From Lacibacter sp. H407 (GTDB taxonomy: Bacteria > Bacteroidota > Bacteroidia > Chitinophagales > Chitinophagaceae), in the NCBI RefSeq assembly GCF_037892605.1, contig NZ_JBBKTU010000001.1, positions 1 through 64,000 of the forward strand: a stretch of DNA of 64,000 bases. The letters are read 5' to 3'. The first letter of the stretch is position 1; every line of letters starts with the position of its first letter. Under the pieces are notes generated by a model. That model was not told the origin of the DNA. It made no database searches and saw nothing but the letters and a program-made list of their open reading frames with translations. Of the stretch, positions 26,084 through 34,106 are shown one piece after another. A program made the translations under genes and the position numbers.

Positions 26084-27295
26084 ATGAACCTCCACGAATA
26101 TCAAGCCAAGGAATTATTGAAGAAATACAATGTTCCGGTGCAGGAAGGATTTGCCTGCAGCACAGTACATGAAGCCGAAGAAGCGTATCGCCAGATCAAG
26201 AACCAAAGCGGCAGCAGCTTTGCAGTTGTAAAAGCGCAAATTCATGCGGGTGGCCGTGGTAAGGGAACTGTGAAAGAAACCGGTATGAATGGTGTGAAAG
26301 TTGCAAAAAATATTGACCAGATCACTGAGTTTGCAAAAGGTATTTTGGGTGGCACATTGGTAACCATTCAAACAGGACCTGCCGGTAAAGTGGTAAACAA
26401 GATCCTTGTTGCACAGGATATGTATTACGATGGACCAACAGAGCGTAAAGAATTTTATCTCTCTATTCTCCTCGATCGTACAAAAAAACAAAACGTGATC
26501 ATGTACAGTACCGAGGGCGGTATGAACATTGAAGATGTTGCACATGACACTCCCGAAAAAATATTTAAAGAGTGGGTTAACCCGGGCGGACCATTACAAG
26601 CGTTCCAGGCAAGAAAGATCGCTTTCAATCTTGGTTTGAGTGGTGAAGCGTTTAAGAACTGTGTAAAGTTTGTAACGAATCTTTACAATGCATACGTTGG
26701 ATTGGATTGTGGTATGCTTGAAATTAATCCGCTGTTCAAAGCAGCCGATAACAAGATCATTGCAGTGGATTGCAAAATGAACATTGATGATAATGCGTTG
26801 ATGCGTCATCCTGATGTTGCCAACATGCGTGATACAACTGAAGAAGACCCTACAGAAGTAGAAGCAGGCAACCACAACCTCAACTTTATTAAGCTTGATG
26901 GTAACGTAGGTTGTATGGTGAACGGTGCGGGTTTGGCAATGGCTACCATGGATATGATCCAGTTGAGTGGTGGACAACCGGCAAACTTCCTCGACGTAGG
27001 TGGCACTGCCAATGCACAAACTGTTGAAGCAGGTTTCAAGATCATTTTAAAAGATCCAAACGTAAAAGCAATTCTCATCAACATCTTTGGTGGTATTGTT
27101 CGTTGCGATCGTGTTGCTGCAGGTGTAATTGAAGCGTACAAAACAATTGGTAATATTCCTGTTCCCATCATCGTACGTTTACAAGGTACAAATGCTGAAG
27201 AAGCAAAGAAGCTGATCGATGAAAGCGGATTGAAAGTACAAAGTGCTATTCAGTTAAGCGAAGCAGCTGCATTGGTAAAACAAGCAGTAGCATAA
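26084..27295 (+). CDS. sucC: Succinate-CoA ligase (ADP-forming) subunit beta
   Basis: A 403-residue ATP-grasp enzyme, the beta subunit of succinyl-CoA synthetase, which makes ATP (or GTP) from succinyl-CoA in the TCA cycle. Visible parts: MNLHEYQAKELLKKY at the N-terminus, KAQIHAGGRGKG (nucleotide-binding), LEINPL with the Mg-binding residues and the C-terminal CoA-ligase-like domain FLDVGGTANAQTVEAGFK, NIFGGIVRCDRVA. The frame opens at a TTG two codons earlier, but ATG 26084 matches the family start. sucD is not adjacent, so the alpha subunit must lie elsewhere. Confidence 0.96.
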   Translation: MNLHEYQAKELLKKYNVPVQEGFACSTVHEAEEAYRQIKNQSGSSFAVVKAQIHAGGRGKGTVKETGMNGVKVAKNIDQITEFAKGILGGTLVTIQTGPAGKVVNKILVAQDMYYDGPTERKEFYLSILLDRTKKQNVIMYSTEGGMNIEDVAHDTPEKIFKEWVNPGGPLQAFQARKIAFNLGLSGEAFKNCVKFVTNLYNAYVGLDCGMLEINPLFKAADNKIIAVDCKMNIDDNALMRHPDVANMRDTTEEDPTEVEAGNHNLNFIKLDGNVGCMVNGAGLAMATMDMIQLSGGQPANFLDVGGTANAQTVEAGFKIILKDPNVKAILINIFGGIVRCDRVAAGVIEAYKTIGNIPVPIIVRLQGTNAEEAKKLIDESGLKVQSAIQLSEAAALVKQAVA

Positions 27296-27317
27296 GTCCA
27301 AGTAAAAATAAACAGCC

Positions 27318-27352
27318 AATGCCATACGATTTCCGTGTGGCATTCGTTTTTA
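27318..27352 (+). terminator. Intrinsic terminator of sucC
   Basis: An 11-bp stem AATGCCATACG/CGTGTGGCATT with one G-U pair (27318-27328 with 27334-27344), 5-nt loop, followed by CGTTTTTA. Confidence 0.75.
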
Positions 27353-27442
27353 TACCTTGTGAATAGTTTAACCATTCACTTTGCCTGGTCGGCTTGCTTT
27401 TTGAACCGATTCAGCAATTGTAAACCATCAACCAATTATCAC

Positions 27443-28057
27443 ATGAAAGGACTACTCCGTAACAGTTTTGTTTTACTTGTTAGCTTCATTACAATTCAGT
27501 CAGCTTCTGCACAACTTCGTTTCGAAACACAACATCATTTCAAACCATTTGAAGTATTGCTTGATGCAGGTTATGCCCGTCCCGCAGGAAAAGGTGCGAA
27601 GGCAGGTGTATTGCTGGCATTGGAACCACGTTTCAATGCATTGGATCGCATAACAGTTGGCTTGCGGATGGAAGCAACAGCAATGGCCCGTGGCTATGCA
27701 GGCGTAAGCGGAACGAATCCAAATGCAAATGGCGAAGCAGGTGTTGGTATTTCCTTTGTTCCAACGGCTGAATATTATTTTGCAAACCGAACCGTTCGCC
27801 CATTCATAGGTGGTGGCGCCGGTATTTATAATTTCCTGAGTATTGAAGCCGACAGTCAAAACGGAGGGACCTTTTCTATTCCAGCATCTACAAAATTTGG
27901 CGGCATGGCAAGAGCAGGTATTGAAGTATGGCATTTCCGTGCAGCAGTTGAATATAACTTTGTTGCAAAGACAGGCGATATCAATAACAATTACCTCGGT
28001 ATAAAAATCGGCATCATCTTAGGTGGTGGACAATATTCGTTAGAAGATACTTATTAG
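27443..28057 (+). CDS. Small outer-membrane beta-barrel protein
   Basis: A 204-residue protein with a signal peptide (to about SASAQ) and eight or so amphipathic strands: VLLDAGYARPAG, VGLRMEATAMARG, GISFVPTAEYYFA, PFIGGGAGIYNF, ARAGIEVWHFRAAVEYNFV and NYLGIKIGIILGG. This is the OmpA/OprF-barrel or general porin-family pattern. No function can be given. The frame is open from 27335, and the ATG at 27443 starts the signal peptide. Confidence 0.75.
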   Translation: MKGLLRNSFVLLVSFITIQSASAQLRFETQHHFKPFEVLLDAGYARPAGKGAKAGVLLALEPRFNALDRITVGLRMEATAMARGYAGVSGTNPNANGEAGVGISFVPTAEYYFANRTVRPFIGGGAGIYNFLSIEADSQNGGTFSIPASTKFGGMARAGIEVWHFRAAVEYNFVAKTGDINNNYLGIKIGIILGGGQYSLEDTY

Positions 28058-28061
28058 AAAA

Positions 28062-28096
28062 GCTGCCAGCTATTCGCTACTTGCCCCTCGCAAATA
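28062..28096. repeat. Heptad tract 2 (units beginning GC)
   Basis: Five 7-bp units in perfect phase, each starting GC: GCTGCCA, GCTATTC, GCTACTT, GCCCCTC, GCAAATA. It begins 4 bp after the stop codon of the barrel gene and runs into the long hairpin at 28091-28155. Confidence 0.6.
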
Positions 28097-28155
28097 CAAA
28101 AACACAAAGGAAGAAAAGAAGTTTACTTTTCTTCCTTTGTGTTTTTGTGTATTTG
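28091..28155. terminator. Very long hairpin, probable bidirectional terminator
   Basis: A 28-bp left arm (28091-28118) pairs with 28126-28155. There is one 2-nt bulge and a 7-nt loop, and 23 inner base pairs are uninterrupted. The arms are purine-rich on one side and pyrimidine-rich on the other (AAAGGAAGAAAAG against CTTTTCTTCCTTT). It is far longer than the other terminators in this window (8-14 bp). It lies between two plus-strand genes, just upstream of the promoter of the acetyltransferase. Confidence 0.7.
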
Positions 28156-28181
28156 TGGGAAACAAAATCGTTTTAGCTTTG
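28153..28181 (+). promoter_or_regulatory. Near-leaderless promoter of the acetyltransferase gene
   Basis: TTG (28153-28155), 18-bp gap, TAGCTTTG (28174-28181), then only 4 nt to the ATG at 28186. The -33 TTG overlaps the last bases of the long hairpin. Confidence 0.65.
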
Positions 28182-28185
28182 ACGT

Positions 28186-28674
28186 ATGCACCCAAGTATT
28201 ACAATCCGCACAATTCAACCTTCCGATAATGCAGCACTGGCTGTAATTGTCCGCACATCCTTAGCAGAGTTTGGTGCCAACAAACCCGGCACTGTGTATT
28301 ACGATCCTACAACCGATGCGTTGTATGAACTGTTTCAAACCAAAGGGAGTGTTTATTTTGTTGCAGAAGAAGAAGATAAGCTGTTAGGTGGTGGTGGCAT
28401 TTACCCAACTGAAGGATTACCGACGAAAACCTGTGAATTGGTAAAAATGTACCTGCACAAAGATGCACGTGGAAAGGGATTGGGAAAGCGAATGATCGAA
28501 CAATGTTTGACCTGGGCGAAAGATAACGGTTACGAACAAGTGTATTTAGAAACCATGCCGGAGTTGAAGCAAGCATTAAAAGTGTATGAACTTTTCGGAT
28601 TTGAATATTTAGATGGACCGATGGGCAACAGCGGACATTTTGGATGTGATCGATGGATGTTGAAGAAATTGTGA
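28186..28674 (+). CDS. GNAT family N-acetyltransferase
   Basis: A 162-residue acetyl-CoA-dependent transferase. The acetyl-CoA loop lies in MYLHKDARGKGLGKRMIEQCL (the R-x-x-G-x-G/A pattern is ARGKGLG, about 94-100), preceded by the beta-bulge strand CELVKMYL. The C-terminal VYLETMPELKQALKVYELFGFEYL is typical of GNATs. Substrate unknown. It is probably transcribed from its own leaderless promoter. Confidence 0.88.
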   Translation: MHPSITIRTIQPSDNAALAVIVRTSLAEFGANKPGTVYYDPTTDALYELFQTKGSVYFVAEEEDKLLGGGGIYPTEGLPTKTCELVKMYLHKDARGKGLGKRMIEQCLTWAKDNGYEQVYLETMPELKQALKVYELFGFEYLDGPMGNSGHFGCDRWMLKKL

Positions 28675-28727
28675 GTATGAATAACGTGTTGTTTTACTAT
28701 TCGTCAGATGTTGGCGTCAGACGAGCG

Positions 28728-28755
28728 TCACTCATCATTCATCCCTCATCACCTC
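28728..28755. repeat. Heptad tract 3 overlapping the end of the SprT-like gene
   Basis: Four 7-bp units, TCACTCA, TCATTCA, TCCCTCA and TCACCTC, with TCA recurring. On the minus strand each unit offers a TGA, and the stop codon of the SprT-like gene is one of them. Left of it, 28700-28730 contains CGTCAGA words (see the GTCAGA finding). Confidence 0.5.
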
Positions 28756-29361
28756 CACCTCATACACCCCACTAAACAAATAAACCGCTCCACTCTTCAC
28801 ATCAATTGCTTTATGCCGTTTGCGTAGTTTTTCTTTTTTCTGAAATACACGACCGTCTTTTGTTTTGAAGAGCTGATCGTGTTGCAATTGTTCAACCAAT
28901 ACTTCTCCCTGCTTGCGTACATCATAGTTTTTGAGTACACGCATCAAATGTTCTTCACCACAACTGGTAGCCGATGGATTTTGTAATGATTTCATCAATG
29001 CCTTTTCAATATCAGCCGGAAAAATTTTCTTTAATAGAAACTGTGCAAGTATTTTTCCATATTCATGTTTCCATTCTTTGCCATGTGCCGCAATACGATG
29101 TCCGAAATTTTCAAATGCCAGCAAGTGTGCTATTTCATGTAACAGCGTTACTAAGAAAGAATATTTATTGAGATTTCCGTTTACACTGATGCGGTGATTT
29201 TTCTGATTGATCGCATGCCGGTAATCGCCGAGTATACTGTTCCGTTCCCGTGTAATGGTTAAATGAATTTTATATTGGTGGAGATAGTCCAGCACCGGTT
29301 CAACCGAACCTTCCGGTAAATAGGCAGCCAATGCATGTAGCGGAACTTCCTTTTTACTCAT
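28735..29361 (-). CDS. SprT-like zinc metalloprotease domain protein
   Basis: A 208-residue protein with the zincin motif HEIAH (75-79) followed by a third ligand candidate in AAHGKEWKHEYG (His93), the SprT/Spartan-like layout HExxH...H. SprT-like proteins can cleave DNA-protein crosslinks in eukaryotes, while bacterial roles are less clear. The C-terminal part has one conserved Cys-containing segment (ATSCGEEHL) and a KKEKLRKRHKAID basic stretch that may bind nucleic acid. Start 29361 (MSKKEVPL) overlaps the upstream membrane gene by 4 nt. It is the last gene of the run from 30836. Confidence 0.8.
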   Translation of the reverse strand: MSKKEVPLHALAAYLPEGSVEPVLDYLHQYKIHLTITRERNSILGDYRHAINQKNHRISVNGNLNKYSFLVTLLHEIAHLLAFENFGHRIAAHGKEWKHEYGKILAQFLLKKIFPADIEKALMKSLQNPSATSCGEEHLMRVLKNYDVRKQGEVLVEQLQHDQLFKTKDGRVFQKKEKLRKRHKAIDVKSGAVYLFSGVYEVEVMRDE

Positions 29362-29768
29362 CGCTTTTTCTCGTCTTGTTTCTGCTTCAACAAACGAAAC
29401 ACCATCCGCACTTCCATAAACGAATACACAAAATACAAGGCCATACAAACATACAATGCCGGCTTATTGATATTTGGTTTAGCGATCAGTGCATAGATCA
29501 CCACCGCTGCTGCACAAATGAGCATCTTGATCATAAGTGCGCCATACACACTTCTGAAAAACACCTGGATGTTTTTATGTAAAAAACCTTTTATGTGGAA
29601 GTAGAGCGAAGTAATGGTCACAAGAAATAAAATCAGGTTACCTGCCATCAGCACATTAAAACTAAGTCCGTATTTCGTAAGCCAGTTTTGGCCCAACAGA
29701 TACAAACTACTCAGCGCAACAAAAAGCCCCAAAATAGGCAAATACAATTTCTGATTTTGATTCTTCAT
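29358..29768 (-). CDS. Hypothetical four-helix membrane protein (AtpI-neighbour type)
   Basis: A 136-residue protein with four hydrophobic helices (about 8-27, 38-60, 75-95, 104-125) and a charged C-terminus. Its position directly after an AtpZ/AtpI-like gene is the same as in Bacteroidota ATP-synthase loci, where a similar protein precedes atpB. Here, however, the atp genes do not follow. It overlaps AtpZ upstream and the SprT gene downstream by 4 nt each, so translation is coupled. Function unknown. Confidence 0.6.
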   Translation of the reverse strand: MKNQNQKLYLPILGLFVALSSLYLLGQNWLTKYGLSFNVLMAGNLILFLVTITSLYFHIKGFLHKNIQVFFRSVYGALMIKMLICAAAVVIYALIAKPNINKPALYVCMALYFVYSFMEVRMVFRLLKQKQDEKKR

Positions 29769-30004
29769 TTCCTTGCAGATGTGTCTTTATAAATCCGGTA
29801 AAAGATGGCGCTGAGCACCACTACCGGTAACAACCATGCAAGTAAAGGAAAATTCAGCTTCAACCAGCCATCTGCTTTTAAACCTGCGAAAACAGCAAGT
29901 CCCAAGGCAGCAATTAATTGAAAAGCCAACCCGGCATATTGTGCCAGGTAAGCTCTGTTACTTTTTGTTGGCTTGGACGATTTATTGGTCGTTGGCTGCG
30001 GCAT
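29765..30004 (-). CDS. AtpZ/AtpI family protein
   Basis: A 79-residue two-helix membrane protein with an N-terminal polar arm (TTNKSSKPTKSNRAYLAQYAG) and the AtpZ/AtpI pattern: first helix with AGLAFQLIAALGLAVFAGLKADGWL, second helix LLAWLLPVVVLSAIFYRIYK. In ATP-synthase loci such proteins aid c-ring assembly or Mg import. The remaining F0F1 genes are not next to it in this window. It overlaps the bactofilin gene upstream (23 nt) and the next membrane gene by 4 nt. Confidence 0.75.
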   Translation of the reverse strand: MPQPTTNKSSKPTKSNRAYLAQYAGLAFQLIAALGLAVFAGLKADGWLKLNFPLLAWLLPVVVLSAIFYRIYKDTSARK

Positions 30005-30422
30005 TCAGGGATGATTCTTTGCTGATCTCCAGTACACTGGCAAGCGGCGCATTGGAAACGGCAGCAGCACCCATATGGCATTCGCCATTGAACGAAGCGG
30101 TAGCATCTACCTGTAACTGACCGGCATAAATATTACCGTTGATCTGGCAGCTGCCTTTCAGGTACAATAGTTCGGTTACCTTGATGGTGCCATCGATCTG
30201 GCCCAGCACATCGGCTTGCTGTGCAATAACATCGCCATAAATTTTGCCCGATGGACCTACTAACACTTTGGAAGACGTGGTAAGGTTACCTTTCAGCACG
30301 CCATCCACCCGGATGTCGCCTTTGCTTTCAATATTTCCTTTGATTTCGGTACCTGATGCAACAATTGTTGCTAAACCTGTGGAGGCTTCTTTTTCCTGGG
30401 AACTGGATTTACTGTTGAACAT
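29982..30422 (-). CDS. Bactofilin (polymer-forming cytoskeletal protein)
   Basis: A 146-residue protein whose core (about 15-115) is a right-handed beta-helix of six or so turns: GTEIKGNIESKGDIRVDGVLKGN, LVGPSGKIYGDVIAQQADVLGQIDGTIKV and GSCQINGNIYAGQLQVD, typical of bactofilins that form filaments linked to cell shape and peptidoglycan remodelling. Its tails are polar. It lies between a membrane protein resembling the anchor part of M23 endopeptidases and AtpZ, a classic partnership for bactofilin and cell-wall hydrolases. Confidence 0.9.
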   Translation of the reverse strand: MFNSKSSSQEKEASTGLATIVASGTEIKGNIESKGDIRVDGVLKGNLTTSSKVLVGPSGKIYGDVIAQQADVLGQIDGTIKVTELLYLKGSCQINGNIYAGQLQVDATASFNGECHMGAAAVSNAPLASVLEISKESSLNAAANDQ

Positions 30423-30434
30423 ATGCAGTGGTTT

Positions 30435-30836
30435 TTATTGCGTTGAACGTTCTACTTCCGGCATTTTCAGGGTGGTTGTATCCATCGCTGTGGTTTTTAC
30501 ATCGCCCGATAACACCTTTTTCAGATTGTCAAGATACTGATCTTTGTATAACATCGACCGCTCCAAAGAGTCAATTTTTGTTTTATAGAAGATCAATTCC
30601 TTCCGCTGACTTTGTGAACCATAGCCCGGTAAATAATATTTCAGGTTGGTAAACGTGATCAGCGCTACAGTCAATCCCACCAACAATACAAAAATGGTGC
30701 TAAGAGTGATGTAAACGCTCAATCTGGATAATTTAAACGTTACCACTTCCTCATACGTATCATCATTCATCACCACCAACCGGTAGCGATTCCGTAAGCG
30801 CTTCAGTGTACTTTCTGCATCAATTCGTTTTGCCAT
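30435..30836 (-). CDS. Membrane protein resembling the N-terminal anchor of M23 peptidases (catalytic domain absent)
   Basis: A 133-residue protein. A basic N-terminus with RNRYRLVVMNDDTYEEVVTFKLSRL, then one transmembrane helix (about 38-62), then a short coiled-coil (KTKIDSLERSMLYKDQYLDNLKKVL). In related Bacteroidota this arrangement is followed by an M23 (LytM) domain. Here the frame stops after 133 residues and the next gene is bactofilin, so the catalytic part is missing. It may be a natural short anchor that recruits bactofilin, or a truncated peptidase. No HxH or HxxxD of M23 is present. Confidence 0.6.
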   Translation of the reverse strand: MAKRIDAESTLKRLRNRYRLVVMNDDTYEEVVTFKLSRLSVYITLSTIFVLLVGLTVALITFTNLKYYLPGYGSQSQRKELIFYKTKIDSLERSMLYKDQYLDNLKKVLSGDVKTTAMDTTTLKMPEVERSTQ

Positions 30837-30961
30837 ACTATAAATGAGGTCTAAATTTAGCGTTTAAGAGGGGTAAAAAAATAATTTCTTCCTGATTTTA
30901 CCTTTAATTAAAATATTTTTGACCGTATTGAGTTAATTAAGAAAAACGACCCAACGCCTGC

Positions 30962-33900
30962 ATGCAGCCAATTATTGTTTCTAAATTCAACCGGATACTG
31001 ATTATTCTACTGCTGGGCTGCATTTCTGCATCGGCACAACCGGATTTTACTCTTCCGTTAGTAAAACCCGTAAAATACGAGAACAAAGTATTGGGATCGG
31101 AAAAAACCGACGACAAAAAATTCACACTGCCCCGCCGTCTCTATCAGAGCATGGTAACAGAATATAATTTTCATTACAACGCTGTTAATAAGATCAACGC
31201 CATCCTCGAAAAAGCAAAACTGAGCCATCGGGACGATTACACACAACTCCTGCCCTTTTATAACTACTCAACTGATTTTACCGCTGCCGATTCGATGGAA
31301 TTGGATTCGGTGATCTTGAAAGCAACAGCCGGTATTGTGTTGCACGATCTGCGCAACAGCTATATCGATAACATGTATCTGCTCATCGGTCAAAGTTATT
31401 TTTACTGGCAGAAATTCGATTCGGCCTACCGCATTTTTCAATTTATTAATTACAACTTCTTCCCAAAAGATAAGGACGAATATATTATTGTGGTGGGTTC
31501 CAACGATCGCTCCACAAAAGGTGATCTCAATATTGCAACAAAAGAAAAGAACGGCATTGTACACAAAGCATTCTCTCATCAGCCAAGCCGGAACGATGCA
31601 TTGATATGGCTCACCAGAACCTATGCAGAAGACAATCTGTATCCGGAAGCCTATAGTTTGATCAACCTGCTGAAAAAAGATCCCCTGTTTCCAAAACGAT
31701 TGCATGGTAAGTTGAATGAAGTACAGGCGTATACGTTTTACAAACAGGAACAATGGGACAGCACAGCATTTTATTTGAAAGATGCGTTGGGTGAAGCAGC
31801 CGATAAAACAGAACTGGCACGTTGGGAATATTTACTGGCACAGTTGTATGCAAAAACCAATCAACCGGAATTGGCCTCTTCTTTTTTCAACAAAGCAAAA
31901 TCGCACACTACTGATCCTGTATTATATATCCATGCCCGTATTTATGAAGCACAATTATTACGGAAAGAAGGTGGTGATGCAGTAACTGAAACATTGGCCG
32001 ATCTGCTAAAGCTGTCACGCAAAGAACGGTTTGATGGATACGAAGATGTATTGTTCTATGCGGCAGCCGATATGGCCTTGCAGAAAGGCGATACAACACA
32101 AGCTATCACATTATTGAAACGTAGTGTTTCTTATACAACAGAAAATCCATCGGTTAAAAACAAAGCCTTTGTAAAACTGGCTGATCTGGCGTATGCACGC
32201 AGAGATTATACACTTGCTTCCAACTCACTCGATAGTGTGAATTTTCAGGATATTGCCTTTGCTGAAAATGCGGCACAACTGCAGATCAAACAACAAATGT
32301 TGAAGCGATTGGTAGAACTGATCACAGTTGTAAAACAACAGGACAGTTTGCAGGCTGTTGCAAAAATGCCGGAGAAAGAAATGGATGCTTACCTGAAATC
32401 ATTGGCACGCAAAATCCGTAAAGAACGTGGGTTAAAAGAAGAAGCTGTTTATACACCTACGCAAACCGCAAACAACCCTAACGATAACACTCCCCTCTTC
32501 AACAATGCAGGAAGTGGTAACAGCTGGTATTTTTATAATGCAGCACAAAAGTCAAGAGGGTTTAGTGAATTTAAAGGCAGATGGGGCAACCGTCCGAATA
32601 TTGATAATTGGCGCCGGCAAGATGCGGTTGATGCAGCAAAACCACCATCGCAGGCACCACAATATGCAAGTAATGCAAACGAAGTATTGAGTATAGAACC
32701 TGATAAAATTCCCGCAGATGAATTAAGTGTGGAAGGTTTGAAAAAACGTTTACCTCTTACCGAAGAATTATTACTCGAATCGAACAGACAAATAGCAGAA
32801 TCATTATTTGATCAGGGACAGATCTATAAAAATCAACTGGAAGATTATCAACAGGCAGCTGTTGTATTTGAAGAAATATGGAAACGCTTTGGTAATTATG
32901 AGAGAGAACAGGAAGTATTGTTTGAACTGTATTACTGTTATACCAAAACAGGCGACAAACAAAAGGCCGCTTACTTTCAGGATCAGTTGAATAAGAAATA
33001 TCCGAACGGAGATCTGGTACAGAAAATTAATGCATCGAAAAATCCAACGGCTCCGGTAAAAGACGCAAAGACGATTGCTTACGAAACTATTTACGATCTC
33101 TTCCTCTCCGGTAAATATGATGAAGCGCAGCAACAAAAGCGATTGGCTGATTCGATTTATGGAAATTCATACTGGACACCACAGTTACTCTATATTGAAT
33201 CGCTCTTTCACATCAAACAAAAAAATGATAGCGCCGCTATGCTGACGCTTACCAATCTTGAACGAAATTTCCCCGGCACACCGATGGCTGAAAAAGCTGC
33301 AGTGATGAAAGATGTAGTTACCCGCCGAACAGAAATTGAAGACTATCTCACCCGCACCAATATTGTACGCCAAACGGAAGATAGTGTTGTGATGCCGTTT
33401 GATGAAGGCCCGCTGGTGAATAAGGTTGGACAGAACATCAAAAAAGATTCAACTAATAAAATAGGAATCGGCAATCAGCCAACACAAAACAATGCGAACA
33501 TAACAAGGCCTGTTGCTCCGATTCAAAAAACGGAACTTGAAAAAAATGATCGCAGCAATGCAGGTAAAGTAACCATTGGTAATAAGCCGGGTATGGATAC
33601 CACTGCCATTAAACCATTGAAAGAAGGAAAAATTGAAATGGTTTACATCTACAATGCAACCGATCCTTATACGGTCATGATGTATTTTGATGAAGTGGAT
33701 GAAGTGTATTTAACAGAAGCAAGAACGGCTTACCAACGTTACAACTCATCATCACACAGCGGTGAAGATATTCCGTTGAAAATTTATGTGGGCGACAAAG
33801 AGAATACCTGGATGGAAATGGGGCTGTTTTCTGATGTTACCACCGCATTGGGTTATATGGAAGAATGGAAAAAGAATGCCCGGCAGATCGTTCCATGGCT

Positions 33901-34021
33901 TCCTGAACTAAAATACAGTTTCATCATTATTTCCGACCGCAACCTCGAATTGCTCAAAACAAGGAAGAATATGGAGGAATACAAGCTTTTCCTTCGTCAA
34001 TACATCAAAGATAAATTTTAA
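30962..34021 (+). CDS. porW: Type IX secretion system component PorW/SprE-like TPR lipoprotein
   Basis: A 1019-residue protein with a lipoprotein-type signal (ILLLGC, Cys20) and many tetratricopeptide repeats through most of its length (for example NSYIDNMYLLIGQSYFYWQKFDSA, YEDVLFYAAADMALQKGDTTQAI, RQIAESLFDQGQIYKNQLEDYQQA). The C-terminus holds a unique domain ending KYSFIIISDRNLELLKTRKNMEEYKLFLRQYI. The architecture and divergence from an M23-like/bactofilin locus are those of PorW (SprE), needed for T9SS secretion and gliding. A TATTTTTG box lies at 30914-30921. Confidence 0.82.
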   Translation: MQPIIVSKFNRILIILLLGCISASAQPDFTLPLVKPVKYENKVLGSEKTDDKKFTLPRRLYQSMVTEYNFHYNAVNKINAILEKAKLSHRDDYTQLLPFYNYSTDFTAADSMELDSVILKATAGIVLHDLRNSYIDNMYLLIGQSYFYWQKFDSAYRIFQFINYNFFPKDKDEYIIVVGSNDRSTKGDLNIATKEKNGIVHKAFSHQPSRNDALIWLTRTYAEDNLYPEAYSLINLLKKDPLFPKRLHGKLNEVQAYTFYKQEQWDSTAFYLKDALGEAADKTELARWEYLLAQLYAKTNQPELASSFFNKAKSHTTDPVLYIHARIYEAQLLRKEGGDAVTETLADLLKLSRKERFDGYEDVLFYAAADMALQKGDTTQAITLLKRSVSYTTENPSVKNKAFVKLADLAYARRDYTLASNSLDSVNFQDIAFAENAAQLQIKQQMLKRLVELITVVKQQDSLQAVAKMPEKEMDAYLKSLARKIRKERGLKEEAVYTPTQTANNPNDNTPLFNNAGSGNSWYFYNAAQKSRGFSEFKGRWGNRPNIDNWRRQDAVDAAKPPSQAPQYASNANEVLSIEPDKIPADELSVEGLKKRLPLTEELLLESNRQIAESLFDQGQIYKNQLEDYQQAAVVFEEIWKRFGNYEREQEVLFELYYCYTKTGDKQKAAYFQDQLNKKYPNGDLVQKINASKNPTAPVKDAKTIAYETIYDLFLSGKYDEAQQQKRLADSIYGNSYWTPQLLYIESLFHIKQKNDSAAMLTLTNLERNFPGTPMAEKAAVMKDVVTRRTEIEDYLTRTNIVRQTEDSVVMPFDEGPLVNKVGQNIKKDSTNKIGIGNQPTQNNANITRPVAPIQKTELEKNDRSNAGKVTIGNKPGMDTTAIKPLKEGKIEMVYIYNATDPYTVMMYFDEVDEVYLTEARTAYQRYNSSSHSGEDIPLKIYVGDKENTWMEMGLFSDVTTALGYMEEWKKNARQIVPWLPELKYSFIIISDRNLELLKTRKNMEEYKLFLRQYIKDKF

Positions 34022-34106
34022 GATTTCTTGCTTTATTGTACTCCCTGAATTGTTATAGATTTGTCTGGTATTGAATTTGCTCTACTCTGCATCTCATACT
34101 CATCTT

